This document shows positions 1-6,885 of a DNA stretch of 24,233 nucleotides, piece after piece (within the stretch, counting starts at the first letter, position 1; each line of letters begins with the position of its first letter). A program made the position numbers and the translations under genes. The notes under the pieces are model-generated. The model did no database searches, was not told the origin of the DNA, and worked only from the letters and a program-made list of their open reading frames with translations. Source of the stretch: Clostridia bacterium. GTDB lineage: Bacteria; Bacillota; Clostridia; Christensenellales; UBA1242. The stretch is taken from assembly GCA_023228225.1 (NCBI GenBank), contig JALOBO010000018.1, positions 1 through 24,233 of the forward strand, in the 5' to 3' direction.

Positions 1-1646
1 CCTGCTTCAACAAGAGCGTAACGAGATTTAACGGCAACTTTCGGAGTCATTGTACCTTCAGCAATTGTTTGGATAGTTTCAGCCATCAAGTAAGGCATGT
101 ATTTTAATCCTGGTTCTTCATCAGCACCTTTACGTCCTACTAATACACGAGTATCAGACCAAGACATGTTAGGGTCAACATATACAGTCATACCTGCAAC
201 AGCACCTACTGGGTAAAGTGAACCGTTGTTTTGGTTGATTGTATTTGCCATTGGAGCAAATGTGAATTGTGCAGAATCTTGTAAGATTGTAGCGATTTGA
301 AGGTTTGTAACAATGAAGTTAGCAGGACCTCTACGACCTCTTTGAGAGATTACGTTACCACCAGCAAGAATTCTTGAGAAAACTCTACGTTGAACAGTCC
401 ATTGGTTTTCAAATGCTGCAGAAGGATTAGCTCCAGCGAACAATGACATAACAGGAACAGACATTGTAGTAGTTGCACCGTCTTTATTGTTGAATGTTTG
501 GTAAGTTGTACTAGCACTTGGGTCAGTTTGCAAGTTGAAGTTTTGACCTTCTACTTCAGCAAATGTATTGTGGTTAGTCCATCCTAAAGCAAACGCTCTT
601 GATAAGATGTGTTTGTTGATTGATTGAGATACTTCGTTCACTAATGAATTTTCAACCATACCTACAACATCGATACCGAATTGACGGTTAAGATCTTGTA
701 TTTGTTCAGTTGTTACAGTAGCAGCAGCTTGGTAAGTTTCAGCTTCAACGAACTTAGTGAATGTTTGAAGACCCATAGTTCTGTAGTAAGTTTGTTCACC
801 AATACCTCTTCTCATTGGTTCTGGGTTAGAAGCACCATTTGCATAGTTTCCAGTCCAAGCATCACCATCTTGAGCACCAGCACCAGTATATCCTTGGATA
901 TGATCTTCTAAAGCTTTCACTAAAGAAGCAGTTGCAGTACAAGGTGTAGCAGCAGGAGAACCATCAGAATCAATTGTAAATGCAGATCCAGTGTTGAATA
1001 CATCAGCAACTAATAAATGAGGAGTTGAGATAGAAGCAGTTTGCCAAGCAGAACCGATTTTATATTTTTCGCCAGATTTAAGAGCACGGAAGATTTTGTA
1101 TGCATCGATACGAGATTTACCAATATAGATTAACTCTAAGTTGTTTGATCCTGAAGTTGCAACATATTTAGTACCTACTGTGTAAGAACCACCGATGTTA
1201 ACTTTAATCATTGTTGGGTTTTCTGCGTTTGCATCAGATGGGTCGTTTGGTAATTTACCACCAGCATAAACGTAGTCAAGGTAAGTTAATACTCCTGAAG
1301 GACCGTTCATTGGAATTACAGGTACAATATCAAAACCGATTGTTCTAGCACCAACTTGGATTGCAAGAGGTAAAAGAGAAGGGAATTTGTCACCTGAACC
1401 AGTTGCAGCGCTATGGAAAGCAGCACCACCAGCAACTTGACCTGTAGCCACGTTACCCATACCTGGAGTGTTTTGTAAAGATGCAGCAGGCCATGCCCAT
1501 CCGCCTACGAAAGAAGATTCATTCAAAGCGTGGAAGTGGCAATATTTTGATAACCAAGCAAGTTTACTTTTGTCTGTAATTTGCGTTTTTTCTTCTACGA
1601 TTGGTGCCCATTCTTCGAAAATTTGTTTTTCGTTTAAAAGTTTCAT
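1..1646 (-). CDS. Major capsid protein, T4 gp23-like (3' end outside window)
   Basis: This is the hexameric shell protein of the phage head. The reading frame is open from ATG at 1646 to the left edge (548 codons and counting; T4 gp23 is 521 aa). The N-terminus (MKLLNEKQIFEEWAPIVEE) resembles gp23 (LLNKWKPLLE). Later segments match the gp23 fold: QRGRRGPANFIVTN, MTVYVDPN, and near the edge a GLKYMPYL stretch followed by KSRYAL. The sequence ALNE|SS at residues 40-45 fits the gp21-type (L/I)xE cleavage site at the same relative place as FLTE|A in T4 gp23, so residues 1-43 are probably a removable propeptide. The gene follows the protease/scaffold gene by 31 bp with no TATATAA motif between, so it is probably cotranscribed with it. 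Family identity is by recall of gp23; the cleavage site is inferred. Confidence 0.93.
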   Translation of the reverse strand, partial: MKLLNEKQIFEEWAPIVEEKTQITDKSKLAWLSKYCHFHALNESSFVGGWAWPAASLQNTPGMGNVATGQVAGGAAFHSAATGSGDKFPSLLPLAIQVGARTIGFDIVPVIPMNGPSGVLTYLDYVYAGGKLPNDPSDANAENPTMIKVNIGGSYTVGTKYVATSGSNNLELIYIGKSRIDAYKIFRALKSGEKYKIGSAWQTASISTPHLLVADVFNTGSAFTIDSDGSPAATPCTATASLVKALEDHIQGYTGAGAQDGDAWTGNYANGASNPEPMRRGIGEQTYYRTMGLQTFTKFVEAETYQAAATVTTEQIQDLNRQFGIDVVGMVENSLVNEVSQSINKHILSRAFALGWTNHNTFAEVEGQNFNLQTDPSASTTYQTFNNKDGATTTMSVPVMSLFAGANPSAAFENQWTVQRRVFSRILAGGNVISQRGRRGPANFIVTNLQIATILQDSAQFTFAPMANTINQNNGSLYPVGAVAGMTVYVDPNMSWSDTRVLVGRKGADEEPGLKYMPYLMAETIQTIAEGTMTPKVAVKSRYALVEA

Positions 1647-1677
1647 TTTATTGAATTTTTTTATTTTAATGTTTGTT

Positions 1678-2973
1678 TTATCTGTTGAATCTATCAAGAT
1701 TTGCTTTTACGCTTTCCATATAGCTTTTGCTATATCCACGTTGTGCAGCTCCAGTTTCTTCAACAATTTGAGCATTTGCTGATTCGTTCAGCGTACCGTT
1801 GCCTTCAACTTTATGCAATCCACGAGTTTGCCAGAAATTGATTACTTGTCGTTCAGTATTCAATGGGTACAATTTCGATTGTGAAGCAATTTGATTCTTT
1901 GCAGATTCAGTTAGAGATTCCCAAGTTGCTTTGTACTCCTCAGGCATTTTTTCTAACCATAGGTCAGATTTTGGTGCTAGAGATTGAGTTGCTGCTCTTT
2001 CAAGTAAAGCAGTCATTTCTTCTTTACTTTTGTGGTTGTTTTCATTGATAGACGATGCAATCTGTTGTTTTTGAATGTCTGTAAAAGAAATAAATTTCTT
2101 AACTTGTTCGCCATCTAAATTCTTTAAGAAAGGATAATTTTCAATGTGTTCATTGATTGGATTCATCTTTTGTGTTTGGATAGATTCCAATAAGTTGTCA
2201 ATTTTGCTTCCTAAAGAAGTATATTTACTTAATATGTTTTCTTTTTCATTAACAACAGCTTCATTAACAATTGGAGCAGTTGTGTTTGTTTTTACGCTTT
2301 CAGAAATTGCTTCAGCAAAACCTGCAACGTTTTCAAGATCTTCACGAGTTGCAGCATTTTCACCTAAGTAATCAGCGTATACGTGAACTTCGTTTGTTTT
2401 CTCCATGATATAATCTTGGTAGTTCCATAAGTGATTAATTTTTTCAGTAATTACTTCTTGGATATAAGATTGTGTTTCATGTAATTCTTTTGCTAAAACT
2501 TCTTCAGCATAATTTAAACCGTAATTTGCTTGTTCTGCAATTTTCTCAGAGTAAGCAATATTTTTTTCAAGTAACGGTCTAATTTTATCGTTTAAATAAC
2601 CAGCAACATAATTATGATCTTCAGCAATTTTTTCAGTGTATGCAGCAACATGATTATGATCTTCTGCAATACGTTGTGTATAATCTGCTAACCAGTTATG
2701 ATCTTCACCAATCAATTCAACATAATTAATTGTATCAGAAACATATTTAGAAAGTTCATTAGAATATTTCTTGATTGTAACAATTTCACCTTCAAGAACT
2801 TTAATTCTTTCATTTGTTTCATCGGTTGTAGATTCTTGTGGCTTAACAGATAAAGATTCCATTTTCTTAGTCATTTCAGCGATTGCCGATTCAAACTTTT
2901 CCATTTGTTCTTTAACATGTAAAGAATACTTGTACATATCTTCAGCCGTAACAGTATTATTATTTTTTTCCAT
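1678..2973 (-). CDS. Nested scaffold product from internal start (candidate)
   Basis: The ATG at 2973 (residue 253 of the fusion, MEKNNNTVTAEDMYK) begins exactly where the scaffold coiled coil begins. It is preceded by a TATATAATAAAA box 17 bp upstream (2991-2999), the same arrangement as before true gene starts such as 7764 and 5409. The product would be 431 aa of free scaffold lacking the protease, in the same frame. Many phages make excess scaffold over protease this way, for example lambda Nu3 inside C. The box and start are seen; their use is inferred. Confidence 0.5.
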   Translation of the reverse strand: MEKNNNTVTAEDMYKYSLHVKEQMEKFESAIAEMTKKMESLSVKPQESTTDETNERIKVLEGEIVTIKKYSNELSKYVSDTINYVELIGEDHNWLADYTQRIAEDHNHVAAYTEKIAEDHNYVAGYLNDKIRPLLEKNIAYSEKIAEQANYGLNYAEEVLAKELHETQSYIQEVITEKINHLWNYQDYIMEKTNEVHVYADYLGENAATREDLENVAGFAEAISESVKTNTTAPIVNEAVVNEKENILSKYTSLGSKIDNLLESIQTQKMNPINEHIENYPFLKNLDGEQVKKFISFTDIQKQQIASSINENNHKSKEEMTALLERAATQSLAPKSDLWLEKMPEEYKATWESLTESAKNQIASQSKLYPLNTERQVINFWQTRGLHKVEGNGTLNESANAQIVEETGAAQRGYSKSYMESVKANLDRFNR

Positions 2974-3729
2974 GCTTGATGAATTATTTTTATTATATAT
3001 TGCTTCATTCAATGCATTTTTTTCAACTTGTGCATTTTGGGTTGAAGCAGGTTTTGTTTTCTTTGTTAAACTAAAATCATATATACTAAAATCAGCACCT
3101 TCAATTAATAAATCAGGATACTTATCAGTCACATCGTATAAATTAATGCCATCAGCACCATTGAATCCTAATTCTTTATTTAATGAAGGTAATTCAGTTT
3201 CCATTACTAATCCTGAACAGATAGATTCGTATACACGTTCCATTTCAGCATTATCGCCAAATCCGCCATCCGCAACTAAATCATAAGTGAAGATTCTTTT
3301 GATTTTAACTTCTTTGTTTTCTTTAACAACACCTGCAGCTCTAGATGAAATACTAATAGGGAAACCTGAATCAACAAGTTTTCTAGCATTTAAACCAGCA
3401 GGGTCAGTATCTAATAATCGAATACGTCCTTTAAGTGTACGTGTTTCTTTATCATACCAAATTTTTTCAACAAGATGTGAAATGTTTGCAAGACTTACAT
3501 CGAATTTTTCAGGATGATCTAATTCACCAGCTAATTTATTTCTTTTGATTTTTTCTTGTAAATATTCCAAGTGTGGCATGTATTCGTCTTCTTCGTAAAT
3601 TCTATGATTTACGTTTTCTTTACCGAATACACAAAAAATTCCTTCAAGAATATAATTGTCTTTATCAACAACTTTAAATTCATGACCAGATTTTTCAGTT
3701 AATAAAAATACCTTAGCGTTTTTTGACAT
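1678..3729 (-). CDS. Prohead protease (T4 gp21-like) fused to scaffold (gp22-like)
   Basis: Residues 1-170 match the T4 gp21 head-maturation protease: EGIFCVFGKENVNHRIY corresponds to the gp21 EGIF..NRNKRLYP region, LAGELDHP (about 67-73) to ALGELNHP with catalytic His72, and PISISSRAAG (124-133) to PGVSSRGLG with the catalytic Ser at 128 or 129. Residues 253-683 are a long, charged, helical, coiled-coil-like scaffold with repeats near 340-375 (IAEDHN). In T4 these are separate adjacent genes (21, 22) just before 23, and gene order here agrees. The linker carries ALNE|A at 239-243. Further sites are IVNE|A (487-491), VVNE|K (492-496) and TLNE|S (646-650). An internal ATG at codon 253 has its own promoter-like box, so a separate scaffold may also be made. 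The start at 3729 has a TATATAA box 21 bp upstream. Confidence 0.9.
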   Translation of the reverse strand: MSKNAKVFLLTEKSGHEFKVVDKDNYILEGIFCVFGKENVNHRIYEEDEYMPHLEYLQEKIKRNKLAGELDHPEKFDVSLANISHLVEKIWYDKETRTLKGRIRLLDTDPAGLNARKLVDSGFPISISSRAAGVVKENKEVKIKRIFTYDLVADGGFGDNAEMERVYESICSGLVMETELPSLNKELGFNGADGINLYDVTDKYPDLLIEGADFSIYDFSLTKKTKPASTQNAQVEKNALNEAIYNKNNSSSMEKNNNTVTAEDMYKYSLHVKEQMEKFESAIAEMTKKMESLSVKPQESTTDETNERIKVLEGEIVTIKKYSNELSKYVSDTINYVELIGEDHNWLADYTQRIAEDHNHVAAYTEKIAEDHNYVAGYLNDKIRPLLEKNIAYSEKIAEQANYGLNYAEEVLAKELHETQSYIQEVITEKINHLWNYQDYIMEKTNEVHVYADYLGENAATREDLENVAGFAEAISESVKTNTTAPIVNEAVVNEKENILSKYTSLGSKIDNLLESIQTQKMNPINEHIENYPFLKNLDGEQVKKFISFTDIQKQQIASSINENNHKSKEEMTALLERAATQSLAPKSDLWLEKMPEEYKATWESLTESAKNQIASQSKLYPLNTERQVINFWQTRGLHKVEGNGTLNESANAQIVEETGAAQRGYSKSYMESVKANLDRFNR
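2991..2999 (-). promoter_or_regulatory. Internal late-type promoter motif inside protease/scaffold gene
   Basis: The minus strand reads CAATATATAATAAAAATAA, almost identical to the motif before the 89-aa gene at 7764. It lies within coding sequence (Asn/Lys-rich linker) 17 bp from an in-frame ATG. Chance is possible in AT-rich linker DNA. Confidence 0.45.
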
Positions 3730-3740
3730 GTGATATATGT

Positions 3741-3760
3741 TTTTATTTTATTTTATATAT
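3741..3760 (-). promoter_or_regulatory. Late-type promoter motif for head operon
   Basis: The minus strand reads ATATATAAAATAAAATAAAA, 21 bp before the protease start. This is one of about a dozen TATATAA boxes in the window that precede genes. It resembles the T4 late TATAAATA box but differs from the host-type TATATTTG promoters. Confidence 0.6.
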
Positions 3761-3779
3761 TCATTTAATTTTGAAGCTT

Positions 3780-4070
3780 TTATGTAAGTCTAACAGGATT
3801 TTCGATACATCCAATAATAGAGCACGAATCATTTTCGTCAGAATACTTTATTTTTGCAATTGCAAAATTATATATGCCACCAGTTACAAAACAATCTTTC
3901 GGTATTTCAATTCCTTCTGTTGGATTGTTCAATAAGTACAATGTTAAATTACCTTTTAATTCTTTTGTTGCCATTATACCTGTAATGTATCTGCTGTGTT
4001 GGTCCAAACCACCCTTACCTGGCGTATAATCAATATCGTGTTTGATTGGTACAATTTTAGTATATACCAT
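3780..4070 (-). CDS. Unknown protein, 96 aa
   Basis: I do not recognise this protein. It is soluble-looking, with no membrane segment. The N-terminus MVYTKIVPIKHDIDYTPGKGG is followed by a beta-rich body (NLTLYLLNN, CFVTGGIYNFAIAKIKYSD) with Cys residues at about 60, 83 and 87. It begins 1 bp after the stop of the upstream 98-aa membrane gene and ends 50 bp before the protease, so it is part of the same operon. In T4 small head genes (67, 68) occupy the place just upstream of 21, but I see no clear similarity to them. Confidence 0.75.
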   Translation of the reverse strand: MVYTKIVPIKHDIDYTPGKGGLDQHSRYITGIMATKELKGNLTLYLLNNPTEGIEIPKDCFVTGGIYNFAIAKIKYSDENDSCSIIGCIENPVRLT

Positions 4071-4071
4071 G

Positions 4072-4368
4072 TTATCGTTTTTTAAATTTATAAATCAAAT
4101 ATATTAATGCGGAAATAATTAAAACTTCGTTAAAATATTCCAATAAGTTTGCGCTATTAAAATTAATGTTATGAAACATTGCAAAAAATTCGCCGATTGC
4201 GTAAAGAAGAGAGAAAAGAATAGTAACTTTAAGAAAATTGATAACTTGCATACGTGTTAAACATATCATAGCTTTAACATTTTGTTTAAATCTTATGTAT
4301 GTTTTAATAGACTTTAATAATAAGAAAAATGATAAACCGATTAATAAAATATGCAATGCTGTGTTCAT
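4072..4368 (-). CDS. Small membrane protein, 98 aa
   Basis: The function is unknown. Three hydrophobic segments are visible: residues 4-19 (ALHILLIGLSFFLLL), about 43-65 (VINFLKVTILFSLLYAIGEFF) and about 80-94 (VLIISALIYLIYKF), followed by a basic tail KKR. Its ATG overlaps the stop codon of the upstream gene (TAATG at 4368), indicating translational coupling with the membrane-anchored 181-aa protein; the two may act as a pair in the inner membrane. Confidence 0.75.
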   Translation of the reverse strand: MNTALHILLIGLSFFLLLKSIKTYIRFKQNVKAMICLTRMQVINFLKVTILFSLLYAIGEFFAMFHNINFNSANLLEYFNEVLIISALIYLIYKFKKR

Positions 4369-4913
4369 TATTTTGATTTTTTTTCAATGTATTGACGTGT
4401 TTCGTTTATATACGCCGCATACTCATTATTTAACATGCCAATTATATCTTTTGGATTGTAACCATGAATTAGATTTACGTAAAGATCTTGTGATATTTCA
4501 ATGTAATTTATATGATTTTCCATGTATTCGTGTAAATGAACATTTCGATATTTAAGTTTACTTAAAACCGTAATATCTCTATCATATAAATTCTTTGTTA
4601 TGATTTCCAAATTGCTTTTTATCAATTCTTGTCTTGCAGGGTCTTTAATATTATTCTCTGTATGAATTCGCATTATTGTTTCAATCAATGTAAACTTGGT
4701 TAACATGTATTGTGCTTCTATAATGTCGTACGAAGATTGTAATGTAAGATTGTTTGTATTCTCATCGTATAGAACTTTGTAAATCTTATCCAACGTTTTT
4801 GTTTGTCGAATAAACATAATCATGAATGCACTTAAGAACACCACAATGATTAATGCGACAAATCCCAACTTCAAATATAATTCTCCCAATGTTCCTAGCG
4901 TATATGCATTCAT
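4368..4913 (-). CDS. Membrane-anchored protein with long cytoplasmic helix domain, 181 aa
   Basis: The function is unknown. There is a single transmembrane helix at about residues 13-35 (LYLKLGFVALIIVVFLSAFM), then a 145-residue predominantly helical, charged domain (QTKTLDKIYKVLYDENTN and onward). It is coupled by stop/start overlap to the downstream 98-aa membrane protein. A TATATAATTAAA box at 4957-4965 and a 15-bp palindrome (4938-4952) lie upstream. A tethered helical domain beside head genes could be a prohead membrane initiator or an exclusion factor; neither is shown by the sequence. Confidence 0.78.
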   Translation of the reverse strand: MNAYTLGTLGELYLKLGFVALIIVVFLSAFMIMFIRQTKTLDKIYKVLYDENTNNLTLQSSYDIIEAQYMLTKFTLIETIMRIHTENNIKDPARQELIKSNLEIITKNLYDRDITVLSKLKYRNVHLHEYMENHINYIEISQDLYVNLIHGYNPKDIIGMLNNEYAAYINETRQYIEKKSK

Positions 4914-4937
4914 TAAATTGTGTTATTTTACGTATAG

Positions 4938-4952
4938 AATCACAATGTGATT
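4938..4952. promoter_or_regulatory. Palindrome between late-type box and 181-aa gene
   Basis: AATCACA-A-TGTGATT is a perfect 7-bp inverted repeat around one base. It lies between the TATATAATTAAA box and the ATG at 4913, where a repressor would bind to block transcription or where a leader hairpin would form. No other copy was noticed. Confidence 0.3.
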
Positions 4953-4956
4953 GTTT

Positions 4957-4965
4957 AATTATATA
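4957..4965 (-). promoter_or_regulatory. Late-type promoter motif for 181-aa gene
   Basis: The minus strand reads GTAATATATAATTAAAC, 43 bp before the ATG at 4913. It matches the TATATAA class. Confidence 0.45.
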
Positions 4966-5010
4966 TTACATTCAAAAATGAACATTATTGAAGAATATAA
5001 TGGTTTAGGA

Positions 5011-5409
5011 CTATTTATATGTGTATGCAGCCAAACTTTTACCATATTTATCTGCAAATTCTGGCAACTTTGCATTTGGACATGAATCAATAATTTCTAA
5101 TGGTTTTCCTTCAAACATTGGACGGTCGGATTGGTCTGCTTTAAATGATTGCGTTCCGCCTATGGGTTTCATTGATTTTTTTCCTGCCGTGAATACAACT
5201 ATTGTTTTGATAATGTTTCCGTTGTAATCTTTATTTGCCCATATTTCAGCTGTTCCATCAGGCCATGTTTCATACACGTTGAAATATTTTGATGAACCGG
5301 TTTTGAGATTTAATGTTCCGATTGATGCAACAGCAGCACCAGAATTATAACGTCTGTTATTGTTTGCTTCATTGATAAATTCATCTAATGATGGTATTCT
5401 TCTTTCCAT
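5011..5409 (-). CDS. Candidate internal head protein with capsid-targeting N-terminus, 132 aa
   Basis: The mature body is not recognised. The N-terminus MERRIPSLDEFINE|ANNN closely parallels the capsid-targeting peptide of T4 internal protein III (MKTYQEFIAE|A): a short Glu-rich leader ending in I-x-E followed by Ala, the gp21 cleavage signal. The phage's own 70-aa gene at 7480 starts almost the same way (MERRIPTIEEYSVNE|A). The remaining ~118 residues contain beta-like stretches (KYFNVYETWPDGTAEIW, TIVVFTAGKKS) and would be packaged with DNA and possibly injected. It has its own TATATAA box 16 bp upstream and lies beside the head operon. The targeting role is inferred from the family rule for T4 internal proteins. 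Confidence 0.8.
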   Translation of the reverse strand: MERRIPSLDEFINEANNNRRYNSGAAVASIGTLNLKTGSSKYFNVYETWPDGTAEIWANKDYNGNIIKTIVVFTAGKKSMKPIGGTQSFKADQSDRPMFEGKPLEIIDSCPNAKLPEFADKYGKSLAAYTYK

Positions 5410-5425
5410 AATATTTATATTTTTA

Positions 5426-5435
5426 TTTTATATAT
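5426..5435 (-). promoter_or_regulatory. Late-type promoter motif for 132-aa gene
   Basis: The minus strand reads GAAATATATAAAATAAAAA, 16 bp before the ATG at 5409 and just downstream of the 5460-5487 terminator. Confidence 0.55.
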
Positions 5436-5459
5436 TTCCTGGAAAAAAAGCATAAAAAA

Positions 5460-5487
5460 ACGGATTACCTCTTTCGAAGTAATCCGT
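5460..5487 (-). terminator. Rho-independent terminator
   Basis: A 9-bp perfect stem (5460-5468 with 5479-5487, ACGGATTAC/GTAATCCGT) is flanked by an A-run on one side and a T-run on the other, so it can stop transcription in either direction. On the minus strand it ends transcripts coming from the homing endonuclease and structured RNA region. Confidence 0.8.
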
Positions 5488-5495
5488 AATTTTTT

Positions 5496-5567
5496 TGGAG
5501 CCGAATGAATTGTTCGGCAACTCCACCACTTTGTTTAATATTTTATGCGGTAAAACAAAGAAACCGC
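5496..5567 (-). ncRNA. Candidate structured RNA: H-type pseudoknot plus hairpin
   Basis: On the minus strand GCGGT (5567-5563) pairs with ACCGC (5551-5547). CTTTGTTT inside that loop (5560-5553) pairs with AAACAAAG (5536-5529). The order makes a compact H-type pseudoknot with connecting loops of 2, 1 and 10 nt. A second hairpin follows: GCCGAA (5518-5513) with TTCGGC (5505-5500), extended by TGGA/TCCA. The terminator at 5460-5487 closes the unit. There is no open frame of note. It could be a small RNA, a 3' UTR element of the endonuclease mRNA, or a leader acting on the 132-aa gene. Pairings are read directly; function is unknown. Confidence 0.45.
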
Positions 5568-5574
5568 CTTTTCT

Positions 5575-6300
5575 TTAATAATATTTTACAATCTGTTGAT
5601 TTCCGTTATATACTTCGTCAGCTAATTGCTTTAATTTATCGTTTATATTTTGAGTAAAAACATTTTCAGATATGCGAATAAGCCTATACGAATTAAGTAT
5701 ACACCATTTTTCTAATGCCGCATCTTTATCTTGTTTTTCTTTTAATTGATTATGAATGTTTTTAAAATGCCATATGCCATCGTATTCGATGCATACCTTT
5801 AATTTATTTGAATATAAATCTCGAGATATCCTATATTCATCAATATTTAAGTTTCCGCCAAATGTCCAATTATCGTCAGGATATTCAGATTTAAAAAAAT
5901 CTCGTATAATTAATTCATTTTTTGATGAAAACCTTTTATTTTTTAAATGACTACTTGTTGTTAATTGCAAATTGCTATTAGTTTTCCACGCTTGCTTTAA
6001 ACTTAAGCTCATCTTATTACGAGTTTCTATTGAATGATTTCGTGTATTGCTACATGAAACTGAACAATAATACTTTTCTTTGCATTTATTTTCATGCTCT
6101 TTTATCGAAAATGATTTCCCACAAATATGGCACGAAACGATTTTTTCTATAATTTCGCCATTAATCTTTTTATACCGATTAATGGCGTTTTCTTTATTTT
6201 TTGCAATGCTTGCAATATTGTCTTTATGCGCCCACCGTATATGATTTGCGTATAATGAATGATTTTCAAATCCCATTCCGCAAGTTTCACATTTTTTCAT
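5575..6300 (-). CDS. Zinc-finger homing endonuclease-like protein, 241 aa
   Basis: The N-terminus holds a C2H2 finger (Cys4, Cys7, His20, His25). A second Cys/His cluster follows at 57-83 (CHICGKSF, then YYCSVSC). The basic middle segment (NTRNHSIETRNKMSLSLKQ) looks like a NUMOD-type DNA-binding region. The C-terminal half has a Vsr/PD-(D/E)XK-like nuclease pattern: Glu129 in SSKNELIIRDFF, CIEYDGIWHF (Glu172, Asp174, His178), QDKDAAL (Asp193) and YRLIRISE. This arrangement resembles the EDxHD homing endonucleases of phages. It sits immediately downstream of the tmRNA that carries an ORF-less group I intron, so it may provide the cut for that intron or protect its own site. The family call is moderately sure; the target is inferred. 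Confidence 0.75.
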   Translation of the reverse strand: MKKCETCGMGFENHSLYANHIRWAHKDNIASIAKNKENAINRYKKINGEIIEKIVSCHICGKSFSIKEHENKCKEKYYCSVSCSNTRNHSIETRNKMSLSLKQAWKTNSNLQLTTSSHLKNKRFSSKNELIIRDFFKSEYPDDNWTFGGNLNIDEYRISRDLYSNKLKVCIEYDGIWHFKNIHNQLKEKQDKDAALEKWCILNSYRLIRISENVFTQNINDKLKQLADEVYNGNQQIVKYY

Positions 6301-6350
6301 AACATATTTTATTTATCAAATTGGATGTGAAAGAACTCGAACTAATAAAT

Positions 6351-6384
6351 AAAACGGTTGCCTACTGTTGTAAGCAACCGTTTT
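6351..6384 (-). terminator. tmRNA terminator
   Basis: An 11-bp stem AAAACGGTTGC/GCAACCGTTTT (6351-6361 with 6374-6384) with a 12-nt loop begins one base after the mature tmRNA 3' end. The T-run on the minus strand continues into TTTTATTTATT. Confidence 0.85.
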
Positions 6385-6403
6385 GTGGAGGTGCGGGGAT
6401 TCG

Positions 6404-6651
6404 CAAATGTTATCAATATGTTTCCATATTGTTCAGACTATATCATCAACTGATTAATAACGATTAATCAGTGTCGGGCGCTTTATCCTGTTATTAAGGA
6501 AACTGTATTCCTCAGGTAGTCGTTGAACCTTCACAAATTGTAATTTGCGCTTGGCTGCTGATTGGCATATTCAATTGAACTTAGCGTTCCAGCAATTCAC
6601 CCGATTTATTTTTACTTGGTGTCACCACCAAGGGGGTCCAATTCCCATTTA
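6404..6651 (-). mobile_element. Compact group I intron (IA-like) in the tmRNA T-loop
   Basis: This 248-nt intron has no ORF. P1: exon GGGGTT (6657-6652) pairs with guide GACCCC (6638-6633), giving the required U-G wobble at the 5' splice site; the intron ends in G (6404). P2 is CTTGGTG-GTGA-CACCAAG (6632-6615). P3 is TCGGGTG (6604-6598) with CGCCCGA (6480-6474). P7 is GACTA within CAACGACTA (near 6523-6517) with TAGTC (6440-6436). P7.1/7.2-like hairpins lie between P7 and P3'. P8 is CTGATTAA/TTAATCAG (6471-6450), and P9 has a GAAA tetraloop (6431-6414). The extra P7 hairpins suggest subgroup IA. Splicing rebuilds a canonical 7-nt T-loop. All pairings were read by eye from the sequence. Confidence 0.92.
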
Positions 6652-6885
6652 AACCCCGGTCCTAGCAAACGAGCCAAAAGCTCTCTACGTGCGTGTGTTA
6701 TTTTTGGTATTCGACAATTTCATCAATGAGAATAACCTGAAACTCGATGAATTGGTTTTAACAACAAAAAGTCATATACAAAATGATGTTGTTATCACAT
6801 TAAGATATGTTACCAAATTGTTTGAAACCCACATATGATTGCGTTAGGTAAATTGCAATCGAAGGTTGCTCTTTGCTTAATCTGA

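Noticed and set aside
681..911. Plus-strand open frames across the capsid and scaffold genes (for example 681-911, 2771-3286, 7821-8366)
   Set aside because: They are antisense shadows of strong minus-strand genes, lack promoters, and give low-complexity Ser/Leu/Phe-rich products.
5529..5567. Pseudoknot as a preQ1 riboswitch
   Set aside because: The order of helices is similar but the conserved loop bases are not evident, and no queuosine-type gene follows.
6301..6350. GTTCGAGTT stretch upstream of the endonuclease as a tRNA remnant
   Set aside because: The flanking bases do not form a T-stem or acceptor stem; a chance resemblance is enough to explain it.
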